A DNA stretch of 64,000 nt, from IMG/VR virus record IMGVR_UViG_3300027754_004582, positions 30,497 to 94,496 of that record. The stretch is one strand, 5' to 3'. This document shows positions 16,509 through 25,359 of the stretch, one piece after another. Numbering within the stretch: the first letter of the stretch is position 1; every line of letters begins with the position of its first letter. The translations under genes and the position numbers were made by a program. Below the pieces are notes generated by a model. It had not been told where the DNA came from, did not search any database, and was given only the letters and a program-made list of their open reading frames with translations. The DNA is from a virus.

Positions 16509-19500
16509 TTAGATATTTTCAAATGAAGCCCCTGTTGGTGTGATAAAGAATTCAATATCAATGAATTCAAGAGCTTTAGTTGGTTTAAGATAAATTTTAC
16601 CTGTTAAAGTATTTCTATCTAAGTCTTCAGGTGAAGAAGATACCGTTACACGGAAGTCATAAAGACCTCTATCTCTTCTAATACCATCTAAGATTGGGTT
16701 AACACTATCCAAGAATTGTTGTCTTACAACTTGGTCGTTTTGTTCAAATAACAATCTAACCGCTACAGCTGAAATTAACTTACGAGCTTGTAATAACAAT
16801 CTTCTAACATTTAATCTATTAAGAGCTGTGTCAGCAACTTGAAGTGTTTTGTTACCCCAAATTACAGTTCCAACGTCTGCAAATGTTGCGATTGGGTTGA
16901 TTCTACCTTGATAAAGTGTATCTCTATCTTCTTGAGTCAACTTAACTCTTGCTTTGATTGAGTTTACAAGACCTCTTGTATAACCCGCTGATGCGAACCA
17001 AGGGAATGCAATATTATCTGTAAGTGCTAAGTTTCTACAAACCTCACCAGTTGCTGGTAAATAGATTTGTGTGTTATTCACAGTATCTCTTGTTAAAATC
17101 CAAGGATAATAAGTAGCTGTATAGTTTGAATCAATTCCTGTGTTATCTAAGTTATCAACAGCCTCTTGTGGATAGATAATCGCTTGAGGGTCAGTTGAAT
17201 CTGGTAGATACATGTTATAGTCAGGTGTTGTTACAATATACACAGAATCAGCTCTTTGATACTGAACCATGTTAATTGCCGCCTCACATAAGTTTGAATT
17301 AAATACATAATCAATACTTGCAGTTGCAAATACGTTAATGTTTGTAGCTTCAGGATTTGCGAATGTTAAAATACCAAGTAAGTAAGCGTAGTAGTCAGTG
17401 TTTGCAAAGTCTTGAGTATTATTTTGTACAATAATTCTCTTGAACATACCATCACCTGTTGCTGTAGGATATCTTGATTCAGGATAAGCACCTGCCAAAT
17501 ACCCTGTAGCTCCTAATTGGAATCTATCGGTATTTGTTCTTGATTCTTCATAAATGTTCCATCCATCAAATCCACCCGCGAAACATACTGTGTATTTTCT
17601 TGAATAGATATAATAGTAAGGATTTACTTGAGTTTCTGGGTCATTTCTGAAATCTGCCACTCCACACTCAAATGCAGTTTGTCCACTTGTTTCATATACA
17701 TTACCAATTGTTACAACAGTTGCACCTGAATCCATATGGAATCCTTTTGAAAGGACATTCCAAGGAATTGAATCTGTTGCAACTTCCCAACCCGCTTGTG
17801 GATTTTGTTTACCTTTATAAGTTAAGAATGATTCGTCAATACCATATTCAGTTGAAAATCCTAAATAACTTCTTCTAACAATATTACCTGGAGACTCAAC
17901 AGAATTAGGACCACCAAAAGGACTATTAAATGGAGGATTAGCAATTACTTCACCTGGATAATAATACTTTGTTTTGAATTTAGGGTATGGTGATGGATTG
18001 TTAGGACTAGCATATTCTCTTTGTGTGTAACCGTAGAAACCACAAGGTAATGCATCAATAGGATATTCATCAGCTAATTCAATCATAATATATTTTGAAA
18101 TAAGTGCAAATTCTCCGTTAGATGAACCAATTTTTTTAGCCACAAAATTATTTGATGCTGGGTCCATGTTACAGTTTGTAAATTTTTCAATAACAACAGG
18201 ATTCGCATCTGTATCAAAGAAGTTTCTAACTAAAACATCAAAACTCATGTTATTGAACGATAAGTTAGCGATTGAAACTTTAATTTCAACGTTTGCAGAA
18301 TCTCCGTCAGAGATTGATATAAATTTAAATAATCTGTAAACCTTGTTACCTCTTAATTCTGAAACCAAGAATGGTGTTTCGGGTGATTGATATTTTTCTA
18401 AATTCCACGCGATTGATGAAGCACTTCTACTTCTAGCACTTGGTAATCCAACTAATTCACAATTTAAACCTTTAATATAACCTTGATTGTATGCATAGTT
18501 TAAAGTACCAGGATAAATTTCCTCAACAAAAATTGGAGTTTCAAATCTTGATTTACCAAAGTTGTCTAAACCTAATACTTTTGTAATATACTTTGAAGAC
18601 GCCGCAGATAACGAAGATTCTAATTGGAAGTTATTGCCATCTTTAGTAACACCCGATAATAAGAAAGTTTCATAAGGTGATTGAGTTACTCCTGAATATT
18701 GTCCACTACAAACCATTGTAAGTGCACTTAAACCTGCAACTGTTCCCCCTGAGTTAACTTCATAAATTGGTCCGTGTTCATCACCAGTAGAACTATTCGC
18801 ATAAAGTGAAATACCTCTTGAACGAAGTGTTGCAATCACCATGTTATTAAATTCAGAGTATGCAGTTCCTGAAAAAGTATAAACATTACCTTCAATTGTA
18901 CCTGTATAATTTCCTGTCGCTCCCGTTACTAAGTTTGTTACTGAATAATAGAAAGAGTAACCTGAATAATCATTACCTGAATAATTGTCAAAGTTAGCAT
19001 AAAACCAAGCATCATTATTATTAGAACTTAAATCGTTTGTTTCTAAGTTATTAGTGTCACAAAGATATTCGTTAATTTGATTACTATATTGTGTAACAAT
19101 TGGCCAATAGTCTGAACCAGGTATTGCACCATAGAAAGCAACTGTTGTTGCGGATAATGATGGTTGTTGTGCCACACCATTAATCTCACCTGAAAAATCA
19201 GTAAATAAATTAGATGTATCACCATTATTCATTGTATATTGAACATAAAGATTTGGTGTGATATAACTATCAAACACCGCATCAGGTGTTGTAAAATTAA
19301 ACGTATCACCTGTAGAATTTCCACTGAAATCTATAGAGAAAGCTTGACCAACATTTGTTTCTAATCCAATTGTTGTTGGGTCAACATTAGCTGTTGTTCT
19401 AATACTCCATGATGGACCCGCATCATAACCAGAAAGACCCAATACTCTCGTAACAAACAATTGGTTAGATTGTTGTAAATAAGATTTTGCGATATACGCA

Positions 19501-19739
19501 GCCTCATATTGTGGGATTTGTGTATTCACAAACTTGACAGGTTCTGTACCACCGAAGTAGGCTTGGAATTCGTCATAGTTTGTTATAAAGACAGGTTCAA
19601 AAGCGGGACCCTTTATAGTCTCACCTACTAAACCTAATGTTGTAACACCCACGCTCTGAGCCACGAACGATAAGTCCGTTTCAGATGTATAAACACCTGG
19701 GGATACAAATACTTTTTGATTAACTTGTGCTGTTGCCAT
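16509..19739 (-). CDS. Tail sheath protein (T4 gp18-like), enlarged
   Basis: This 1,076-residue protein begins VFVSPGVYTSETDLSF, the hallmark N-terminus of contractile sheath proteins, and then has GVTTLGLVGETIKGPAFEP. The C-terminal 160 residues (AFPWFASAGYTRG, TFADVGTVIWGNKTL, NVRRLLLQARKLI, then FRVTVSSS) are the conserved polymerisation domain. T4 gp18 is 659 residues, so about 400 extra residues are present, mainly in a Ser/Thr/Tyr/Asn-rich middle (about 130-640) that probably forms surface-exposed insertions. The sheath contracts around the gp19-like tube during injection. A TATTTAT element lies 33 nt upstream, and a terminator follows. Confidence 0.93.
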   Translation of the reverse strand: MATAQVNQKVFVSPGVYTSETDLSFVAQSVGVTTLGLVGETIKGPAFEPVFITNYDEFQAYFGGTEPVKFVNTQIPQYEAAYIAKSYLQQSNQLFVTRVLGLSGYDAGPSWSIRTTANVDPTTIGLETNVGQAFSIDFSGNSTGDTFNFTTPDAVFDSYITPNLYVQYTMNNGDTSNLFTDFSGEINGVAQQPSLSATTVAFYGAIPGSDYWPIVTQYSNQINEYLCDTNNLETNDLSSNNNDAWFYANFDNYSGNDYSGYSFYYSVTNLVTGATGNYTGTIEGNVYTFSGTAYSEFNNMVIATLRSRGISLYANSSTGDEHGPIYEVNSGGTVAGLSALTMVCSGQYSGVTQSPYETFLLSGVTKDGNNFQLESSLSAASSKYITKVLGLDNFGKSRFETPIFVEEIYPGTLNYAYNQGYIKGLNCELVGLPSARSRSASSIAWNLEKYQSPETPFLVSELRGNKVYRLFKFISISDGDSANVEIKVSIANLSFNNMSFDVLVRNFFDTDANPVVIEKFTNCNMDPASNNFVAKKIGSSNGEFALISKYIMIELADEYPIDALPCGFYGYTQREYASPNNPSPYPKFKTKYYYPGEVIANPPFNSPFGGPNSVESPGNIVRRSYLGFSTEYGIDESFLTYKGKQNPQAGWEVATDSIPWNVLSKGFHMDSGATVVTIGNVYETSGQTAFECGVADFRNDPETQVNPYYYIYSRKYTVCFAGGFDGWNIYEESRTNTDRFQLGATGYLAGAYPESRYPTATGDGMFKRIIVQNNTQDFANTDYYAYLLGILTFANPEATNINVFATASIDYVFNSNLCEAAINMVQYQRADSVYIVTTPDYNMYLPDSTDPQAIIYPQEAVDNLDNTGIDSNYTATYYPWILTRDTVNNTQIYLPATGEVCRNLALTDNIAFPWFASAGYTRGLVNSIKARVKLTQEDRDTLYQGRINPIATFADVGTVIWGNKTLQVADTALNRLNVRRLLLQARKLISAVAVRLLFEQNDQVVRQQFLDSVNPILDGIRRDRGLYDFRVTVSSSPEDLDRNTLTGKIYLKPTKALEFIDIEFFITPTGASFENI

Positions 19740-19772
19740 TATTAAATTATTCTTTGCAGATTTATTTTAATG

Positions 19773-19779
19773 ATAAATA
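19773..19779 (-). promoter_or_regulatory. TATTTAT late-promoter-like element before the sheath gene
   Basis: The minus strand reads GAATATTTATCATTAAA, with the 7-mer 33 nt before the ATG at 19739. Confidence 0.45.
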
Positions 19780-19857
19780 TTCAATACTAACACAAAAAAC
19801 TTGACTTTTAGATATGTATTTGTAAACGGTATGAATTAATTCTGCCTTTTTTCTACC

Positions 19858-20019
19858 ATGAGAACAAAGAAAGAAATAAAGAACCTAAAAATATCCCCTG
19901 AATCACATGAGATACTGAAAAAGTATTGTGACAAGAGAGGTATCAAAATTTATAAATTCATTGAGAATTTAATAATTGAAAAGTGTAAAGAAAAAAAAGA
20001 TATCTACGGGGAAGATTAA
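19858..20019 (+). CDS. Small ribbon-helix-helix-like DNA-binding protein
   Basis: This 53-residue protein (MRTKKEIKNLKISPESHEIL, then KKYCDKRGIKIYKFIENLIIEKC) has the layout of Arc/MetJ-type ribbon-helix-helix proteins: a short strand (LKISPE), a first helix, a turn at RGIK, and a second helix. It is the only gene on the plus strand between 1 and 21600, placed between the sheath and gp15-like genes, and overlaps the gp15-like stop by 4 bp. I infer a small transcriptional regulator, perhaps made at a different time from the surrounding late genes. It is short, so a chance reading frame is possible, but the motif fit is good. Confidence 0.6.
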   Translation: MRTKKEIKNLKISPESHEILKKYCDKRGIKIYKFIENLIIEKCKEKKDIYGED

Positions 20020-21059
20020 ACTAATTTACTATCAAATTGAATAATTGCGTCATTTGAAATATTTTCTTTAGTAACTTCAATTCTTAAGACATCATTAGTT
20101 GTTATTTGAATTTTTTGAACATTTGTTCCGTAATAGTCGTCGTTGATGTAAACATCGTATGAAGATATGTTACTTGATTTAACAAATTCCATATTTGCGG
20201 TAAAATCAATTCTTTCAACCAACATATCATTACCAACCACATATAAAAAATTAGTTAAGAATTCATCTGGATTTTCAGGAAACTGATTCTTTTTCTTTTT
20301 TAGTGTTGATGTGTCAATTTCCATCACTTGAAGAACTCTAGCAATTGCGGGTTTAACTTCAAATTCTGCCTCATCAATAAGATAACCTAACATTGTAAAA
20401 TCGTAATTTTGAATATAGTATTTTCTATTATCAATTTGCATTTGAGATTCATCGGAAATGTTAGTTGAAATGATTGGAACGTATTGACCTTTTATAAAGG
20501 TATACGCTTGTCTTGATGAAAATTTTTGCATTACAACCTTGTTAAGTTCATTCAATTCCCTCATTCTATTACAAATAATCTTAACACTATAATTGATATC
20601 AACAGGAACTGGCTGAGGAATTGTATAAATGTCCATACCTTGTTCATTTCCATTCCAAGTCGGAACTGAGGCATAATAGAATTGTTTTCTATTTGGAATT
20701 GTATATTGAAGTGATGGGTTTGTACCATACTTAACTTCAGGACTTCTAACAACAGTAATAAATGGTGGAGATGGATTATTATCTAAATCAACAAATTGAG
20801 CTGTTTCAACATATTGAGACCAATTTTGAGTGGTAACAATAATATCAACCATTGGAACAATTTTTCCCGCAGTAACAACTTTTAAATCCCCTTTTACAAA
20901 ATCTAACATACCTCTATCCAAATCAGCATGTAAAACAGATTTAGGTAAATAAGTTCCATCTTTGTTGATATATTCCAACAACTGTTCTCTTCTTGAATAA
21001 AGAGTCTTCTGTGGAACCAAAGGTAATGTAGGTTTAACTTGTGTTTTAGGTAATGGCAT
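20016..21059 (-). CDS. Tail completion / sheath stabiliser protein (T4 gp15-like)
   Basis: This 347-residue protein has PQPVPVDINYSVKIICNRM followed by RELNELNKVVMQKF, which fits the gp15-family pattern of 'P.P..i.Y...i...r...m.qI...F'. gp15 caps the neck end of the tail. It is followed by the sheath gene and preceded by the gp14-like gene, matching T4 gene order 13-14-15-18-19 except for a gp13 homologue on the other strand. A C-terminal extension (about 250-347) contains a beta-rich segment (DVYINDDYYG). The stop/start overlap TAATG with the gp14-like gene indicates coupled translation. Confidence 0.5.
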   Translation of the reverse strand: MPLPKTQVKPTLPLVPQKTLYSRREQLLEYINKDGTYLPKSVLHADLDRGMLDFVKGDLKVVTAGKIVPMVDIIVTTQNWSQYVETAQFVDLDNNPSPPFITVVRSPEVKYGTNPSLQYTIPNRKQFYYASVPTWNGNEQGMDIYTIPQPVPVDINYSVKIICNRMRELNELNKVVMQKFSSRQAYTFIKGQYVPIISTNISDESQMQIDNRKYYIQNYDFTMLGYLIDEAEFEVKPAIARVLQVMEIDTSTLKKKKNQFPENPDEFLTNFLYVVGNDMLVERIDFTANMEFVKSSNISSYDVYINDDYYGTNVQKIQITTNDVLRIEVTKENISNDAIIQFDSKLV

Positions 21060-21571
21060 TATATTCCTCTAAATTCATTTTCACTTACCCAAGTAGCCGT
21101 AACCGTTCTGTAGAATGGTTTATAACCACCGTAAGTGTGTTTATTATCAGACCTAACAAGTCCGTCATCAATAACAGTATAATATCTAACCCTATCCTCT
21201 GTTTCATAATATCCAAAGTAATCACCCATAAAAATATTAACGTCCATATCCTCAAGAGTTTTTTGGTAAATAGAAAATTTCATATTACCTGGCTCATCTT
21301 GTTTAATCTTAGAATTTCCGAGAAGTTTGTTTTGTGGTGCCATAATTTGAACCAATCCCTTAAGTTCAACAGGTGCCATGAATTGAATACCGTCTTCCAA
21401 TACTTCACCATATACACTATCTGTTTTAGTCTTGTATCTATCAATTCTATAAAGAATAACTGTGAAGTTCATATCACCCAATAACCACTCCTCACCCATA
21501 CCAATATCCAAGGCATAGTCTTCACCACCAAAGAATTTTCCTAAACGCGTAATTGGTACTAATTTTTGCAT
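21059..21571 (-). CDS. Neck protein (T4 gp14-like)
   Basis: This 170-residue protein includes YGEVLEDGIQFMAPVELKG, then NIFMGDYFGYYE and YKPFYRTVTATWV. The order (an early FMAPVEL-type segment, a GDYF turn and a terminal KPFYR strand) resembles T4-like gp14 neck proteins, which join head and tail. Placement directly before the gp15-like and sheath genes supports this. A TATTTAT element lies just 6 nt before the ATG, so this is the head of the minus-strand tail module and may be leaderless. The assignment rests on pattern and position only. Confidence 0.45.
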   Translation of the reverse strand: MQKLVPITRLGKFFGGEDYALDIGMGEEWLLGDMNFTVILYRIDRYKTKTDSVYGEVLEDGIQFMAPVELKGLVQIMAPQNKLLGNSKIKQDEPGNMKFSIYQKTLEDMDVNIFMGDYFGYYETEDRVRYYTVIDDGLVRSDNKHTYGGYKPFYRTVTATWVSENEFRGI

Positions 21572-21577
21572 ATATTG

Positions 21578-21584
21578 ATAAATA
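21578..21584 (-). promoter_or_regulatory. TATTTAT late-promoter-like element at the head of the tail module
   Basis: The minus strand reads AAGTATTTATCAATATATG, with 6 nt between the 7-mer and the ATG at 21571. If the 7-mer acts as a -10 element, the transcript would start at or near the start codon. Confidence 0.5.
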
Positions 21585-21593
21585 CTTAAAGAG

Positions 21594-21605
21594 TTATTAT
21601 ATTTC
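21594..21605 (+). promoter_or_regulatory. Candidate non-late promoter element TTATTATATTTC before the SET gene
   Basis: The 12-mer TTATTATATTTC lies 13 nt before the ATG at 21619. The same 12-mer occurs at 42505-42516 before the glycosylation cluster. Its TATATTTC part is one base off the Bacteroidota -7 consensus TAnnTTTG. Confidence 0.3.
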
Positions 21606-21618
21606 CAACAAAGACATT

Positions 21619-22017
21619 ATGAGATTAGATACTCCGAGTAAAATTTATGTTGACAATAGTCCAATACATGGATTAGGAATCTTTGCTAAAGAAAAAATAT
21701 TAGTTGACGAAGTGTTTGAGGTTTGTCCTGTAATTGATATGGGAATGAAGTTTGGTGAGTCTAGTCACATATTAATTGATTATAGATTTAATTGGCCACA
21801 AGGTGGTGGTGAATGGACAAAACAAGTTGTAACTGCAGGTTTTGGTATGTTATATAATCACAGTAATAATGCCAACGCAAATTGGAGGTCTAACTTTGAA
21901 ACAAACTCTTTTGAGTTCTTTGCAACAAAAGACATTAACCCTGGTGATGAAATCTTTGTTTGGTATGGTGATATGAGTTATTGGAACGATGGAAGAAATC
22001 ATATGAATATTATTTAA
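21619..22017 (+). CDS. SET-domain protein (probable protein-lysine methyltransferase)
   Basis: This 132-residue protein carries the SET signature: HGLGIFA near the N-terminus (residues 17-23), NHSNNANA at about 80 (the S-adenosylmethionine-binding NHS.. motif) and GDEIFVWYG at about 108-117. SET enzymes methylate Lys in proteins using S-adenosylmethionine. I chose the ATG at 21619 (MRLDTPSKIYVDN), since upstream residues in frame are not SET-like and a candidate promoter lies between. It has no pre- or post-SET domains, as in small bacterial and viral SET proteins. The target is unknown. It overlaps no neighbour, and the helicase gene starts 5 nt after its stop. Confidence 0.8.
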   Translation: MRLDTPSKIYVDNSPIHGLGIFAKEKILVDEVFEVCPVIDMGMKFGESSHILIDYRFNWPQGGGEWTKQVVTAGFGMLYNHSNNANANWRSNFETNSFEFFATKDINPGDEIFVWYGDMSYWNDGRNHMNII

Positions 22018-22022
22018 TTAAA

Positions 22023-23774
22023 ATGGAAGTTAGTTTAGAATCTAAGGCGTTAACATTGTTGGAAACATATGAAGGAGCAAACAACTATATATTGGAGCTG
22101 AAAAGAAAATCTCAAATTAATAGAAAGTTTTACCCAACAAGAAGTCAATCTGAATACATTATTAACAACCACGACAAACAACCTAAGGTTGCTAAGAAGT
22201 GGGTTATACTTGATGCTTATTTTGCCCAGAAACTTGCTGATGATAGATTAATGACTGAAATACCTGAAAAGGTTTGGGTTGAGAAGTTATTGGCAGACAA
22301 AGAAAAAGCTTTTCATATTTGGGGTAAAATTACTGAATCTCAAGAACTACATGATTTTTGGTTACCTAAAGCGTCAATAATTAAAGATAACACAGTTAAA
22401 GATGTTGTTATCAGTTATGAAAAATATTCTAATCGTCCTCCGTTAGCACATCAAAAAGAAGCAATTCAAAAATTAGTTGAGAATAAGAAATTTATCTTGG
22501 CTGATGATATGGGCCTTGGTAAAACCACGTCCACGATTATTGCCGCTCTTGAAGCTGGTGCTAAAAAAATATTAATCATTTGTCCCGCAACTTTAAAAAT
22601 TAACTGGAAGAGAGAGATTGAAAACTACACAGACAGGTCAACATATATTGCCGAAGGAAAAAACTTTTCAACCGAACATGACTTTGTTATCATAAACTAT
22701 GACATTATAAAAAATTTCCATGACCCTAAGAAAAAAGATGATTCGCAAATTCTTAGAGCCGATTTTGATTTGGTTATCATTGATGAAGCACACTATATCA
22801 AAAACGCTCAAGCCCAAAGAACAAAACTAATTAATGATTTAGTAAAGAAAGTTGACCGACTATGGTTATTAACGGGAACACCAATGACTTCTCGCCCGAT
22901 TGACTATTATAATCTATTAAGTCTAATAGATTCTCCTGTTGCCAAGAATTGGATGGCATATGTTATAAGATACTGTCAAGGATATCAATTTAAAGTTGGT
23001 CCAAGAAAAGTTTGGAATGTCATGGGTGCTTCAAATTTAGAAGAACTAAGAGATAGAACAGTGGGATTAACATTAAGGAGATTAAAAGAAGATGTATTAG
23101 ATTTACCAGACAAAATTATTACACCTGTTTACCTTAGATTAAAATCTAAATTGTATGAAGAAGTAATGGGTGATTACTATAATTGGTACGAAAAAAATCC
23201 TGAGGAATCAAAATCACTTACGGTTCAATTTACAAAACTTACTAAAATAAGACAAATCATTGCCGATGAAAAGATTACTCAAACAATTGAATTAGCCGAG
23301 AATATTATTGAGCAGGATAAGAAGGTTATTATATTCTGCAACTTTACAGATTCACTTAATAAAATTTGTGAACACTTTGGTAAAACAGCCGTTAAACTTG
23401 ACGGTTCAATGTCAAAAGGAGAAAGACAATTATCTGTTGACCAATTCCAAGACAATGAAAAAGTTAAAGTTTTTGTTGGAAACATTAAGGCGGCTGGTGT
23501 TGGACTTACTCTCACCTCTGCCGAGGCGGTTATTATGAATGACCTTTCATTTTTGCCATCCGACCACTCTCAAGCAGAAGACCGAGCTTACCGATACGGT
23601 CAAAAAAATAATGTATTAGTTTACTACCCAATATTTGAAAACACAATTGAAGGAATTATCTACGACATATTAGCAAATAAAAAACAGGTTATATCTACAA
23701 TCTTAGGCGATAACCAAAACAGTCCTGATGCGGCTGAAGAAATCTTAAAAAGAATTAATGAAATGCGTCGTTAA
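22023..23774 (+). CDS. SNF2-family DEAH helicase/translocase
   Basis: This 583-residue protein has Walker A DDMGLGKTT at about 161-169, the Walker B/motif II IDEAHYIKN at about 253-261, motif III LLTGTPMTSRP, and the C-terminal helicase motifs KLDGSM and AEDRAYRYGQ (about 518-527). This is the SNF2 class, closest in layout to SMARCAL1/HARP-like fork-remodelling enzymes because of a short N-terminal KWVILDAYFA-type segment before the motor. In T4, UvsW does comparable recombination and replication-fork work. It is co-directional with the SET gene, and an upstream in-frame extension overlaps that gene. The ATG at 22023 is preferred. Confidence 0.88.
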   Translation: MEVSLESKALTLLETYEGANNYILELKRKSQINRKFYPTRSQSEYIINNHDKQPKVAKKWVILDAYFAQKLADDRLMTEIPEKVWVEKLLADKEKAFHIWGKITESQELHDFWLPKASIIKDNTVKDVVISYEKYSNRPPLAHQKEAIQKLVENKKFILADDMGLGKTTSTIIAALEAGAKKILIICPATLKINWKREIENYTDRSTYIAEGKNFSTEHDFVIINYDIIKNFHDPKKKDDSQILRADFDLVIIDEAHYIKNAQAQRTKLINDLVKKVDRLWLLTGTPMTSRPIDYYNLLSLIDSPVAKNWMAYVIRYCQGYQFKVGPRKVWNVMGASNLEELRDRTVGLTLRRLKEDVLDLPDKIITPVYLRLKSKLYEEVMGDYYNWYEKNPEESKSLTVQFTKLTKIRQIIADEKITQTIELAENIIEQDKKVIIFCNFTDSLNKICEHFGKTAVKLDGSMSKGERQLSVDQFQDNEKVKVFVGNIKAAGVGLTLTSAEAVIMNDLSFLPSDHSQAEDRAYRYGQKNNVLVYYPIFENTIEGIIYDILANKKQVISTILGDNQNSPDAAEEILKRINEMRR

Positions 23775-23781
23775 ATAATTA

Positions 23782-23810
23782 TTGGATTATTTATTATATG
23801 GATAATCCAA
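23782..23810 (+). other. Hairpin between helicase and SOD-nuclease genes
   Basis: An inverted repeat TTGGATTAT / ATAATCCAA (9 bp) with an 11-nt loop lies just before the SOD start at 23815. No T-run follows, so a terminator is unlikely. The loop overlaps a TATTTAT element. Confidence 0.5.
23788..23794 (+). promoter_or_regulatory. TATTTAT late-promoter-like element before the SOD-nuclease gene
   Basis: The plus strand reads GGATTATTTATTATATGG, 20 nt before the ATG at 23815, and is embedded in a 9-bp inverted repeat. Confidence 0.4.
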
Positions 23811-23814
23811 ACAT

Positions 23815-25353
23815 ATGAAGAAATTAGAAGAAAAGGTAGAACAACTGGAAACCAAAATACTTGAAAACCACGTTAACAAAGAAAAAGAACAGTTACTTAC
23901 CGAAATGAAGAAAATTGGAATAGAGAAATTACCCTATTCCTACTCAGCCCTTAAACCGTTCATTGACCCCGAGACAATGGACTTTCATTATAACAAACAT
24001 TATAAAGGGTACGTGGATAAATTGAATGATGCTCTCTCAAAGAAAAAAAACGGGGATTTAGAATTAGAGCAAATCATTAAGAACATTAGTCGTTACGACA
24101 AGTCAATCAGAAATAATGCAGGTGGAGCATTCAATCACGCATTATTTTGGAATATGTTGACACCAAACCCAAAAAAACTTGAGGGGGAACTTTATAAAAA
24201 AATTGTAAATCAATTTGGTAGTTTCACACAATTCAAGAAAAAATTTGAGGCCGTTGCTAAAGATAGATTTGGTTCAGGATGGGTATGGTTAGTTCTAACC
24301 GCAAAGAATACATTAAAAATAATGTCCACACCAAACCAAGACAATCCATTAATGAATGTGATTGAAGGTGGTGGGTTTCCACTATTAGGGTTGGACCTAT
24401 GGGAACACGCATATTATTTAAAATACAGGAACAAAAGAGACGAATATATTGTAAACTTTTGGAAAGTTGTTAATTGGGATTTTGTTACAAAAATGTATGA
24501 AATGAAAACCCAAACAAAGTTAATGGAGTCTGTTGAGTTAGGTAAAATTATTACTGAATCGGCAGATGCAAAGTTCTGTGACGCAAAAGAAATTTTATTT
24601 TTTAAAGATTTAATTAACAATTCTAAAATTAAAAGAAGATACCAAGATGGAGTAACTGACGTATTAAGAACAGTATTCCATGATTTTTGGGTTGAGAGTA
24701 CGACAAAAGAAATGTCAGGATTCTACGGAGTTGAATCTAAAGAAGGTAGGTCAATTCTTAATAACCTTAACACCAATTTCAATGCATTTTGTTTATTGGT
24801 TAAAGCGGTTAACAGACAAATTGAAAATATTGGTAGAACCGATAAGATTTTTAATTTTAGTTTTAAAGAAAATAGAACACTGAAAGAAGTAGAAAGATTT
24901 CTTAACGCTTTAGACCATTTCAAAAAACAAATTTTTACAAAAAACAATGAAGACTTTATTAACATTATTAAAGTTTTAAAAAAGTTATGGGACAGAGGAC
25001 AAAAATCTGAAGATAACGTTCAAAAGAAACTTGAAGATTATTTTGAAGGGGATGCAAAAGTTGAAAAAATTGGAGGTCACGGACAAAAAAGAGATGCCTT
25101 TAAAGGTGTTGATATGGTTATTGAAAAGGATGGTAAAACACATACCGCCCAAGTAAAACCATATTCAACGGCAAGTATAGATGGTGATAAGGTATCGTTA
25201 TCAGATACTGGTAATGTTAAACCTTATAACGTGAACTGGTTAATTTTTATTCAACCTAAAACTAATAAGATATTAATATTTGATAATCATCCATTACAAA
25301 ACGAAAATCAATATATATTTAAGTTAAGTTCACTTCTTCACGAAATAGAATAA
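23815..25353 (+). CDS. Fe/Mn superoxide dismutase fused to a PD-(D/E)XK-like nuclease domain
   Basis: Residues of about 35-230 form a complete Fe/Mn superoxide dismutase. All four metal ligands are visible: H62 (NKHYKGYV), H108 (GGAFNHALFW), and D194 and H198 (LDLWEHAYYL). GGAFNHALFW and STPNQDNPLM resemble the Mn or cambialistic type. A short coiled N-terminus (1-30) precedes it. Residues of about 240-400 are helical and unassigned. At about 433-448 the GVDMVIE ... TAQVKPY arrangement resembles a PD-(D/E)XK nuclease core with the QxK variant, as in restriction or Holliday-junction type nucleases. Fusion of these two activities is unusual. The reading frame is uninterrupted, and the next gene follows 18 nt later. 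Confidence 0.8.
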   Translation: MKKLEEKVEQLETKILENHVNKEKEQLLTEMKKIGIEKLPYSYSALKPFIDPETMDFHYNKHYKGYVDKLNDALSKKKNGDLELEQIIKNISRYDKSIRNNAGGAFNHALFWNMLTPNPKKLEGELYKKIVNQFGSFTQFKKKFEAVAKDRFGSGWVWLVLTAKNTLKIMSTPNQDNPLMNVIEGGGFPLLGLDLWEHAYYLKYRNKRDEYIVNFWKVVNWDFVTKMYEMKTQTKLMESVELGKIITESADAKFCDAKEILFFKDLINNSKIKRRYQDGVTDVLRTVFHDFWVESTTKEMSGFYGVESKEGRSILNNLNTNFNAFCLLVKAVNRQIENIGRTDKIFNFSFKENRTLKEVERFLNALDHFKKQIFTKNNEDFINIIKVLKKLWDRGQKSEDNVQKKLEDYFEGDAKVEKIGGHGQKRDAFKGVDMVIEKDGKTHTAQVKPYSTASIDGDKVSLSDTGNVKPYNVNWLIFIQPKTNKILIFDNHPLQNENQYIFKLSSLLHEIE

Positions 25354-25359
25354 TAAAGA

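Noticed and set aside
19801-19822. TTGACT ... TATTTG before the ribbon-helix-helix gene considered as a host-type promoter
   Set aside because: The spacing and the -7 box do not match either the Bacteroidota TAnnTTTG arrangement or a standard -35/-10 pair.
21053-21484. Plus-strand frame of 143 codons antisense to the gp14-like gene
   Set aside because: Fully antisense to a gene with family-like patterns; its Ile/Asn/Phe-rich residues look like noise.
23782-23810. Inverted repeat before the SOD gene considered as a terminator
   Set aside because: No T-run follows on either strand, so it is listed only as a hairpin.
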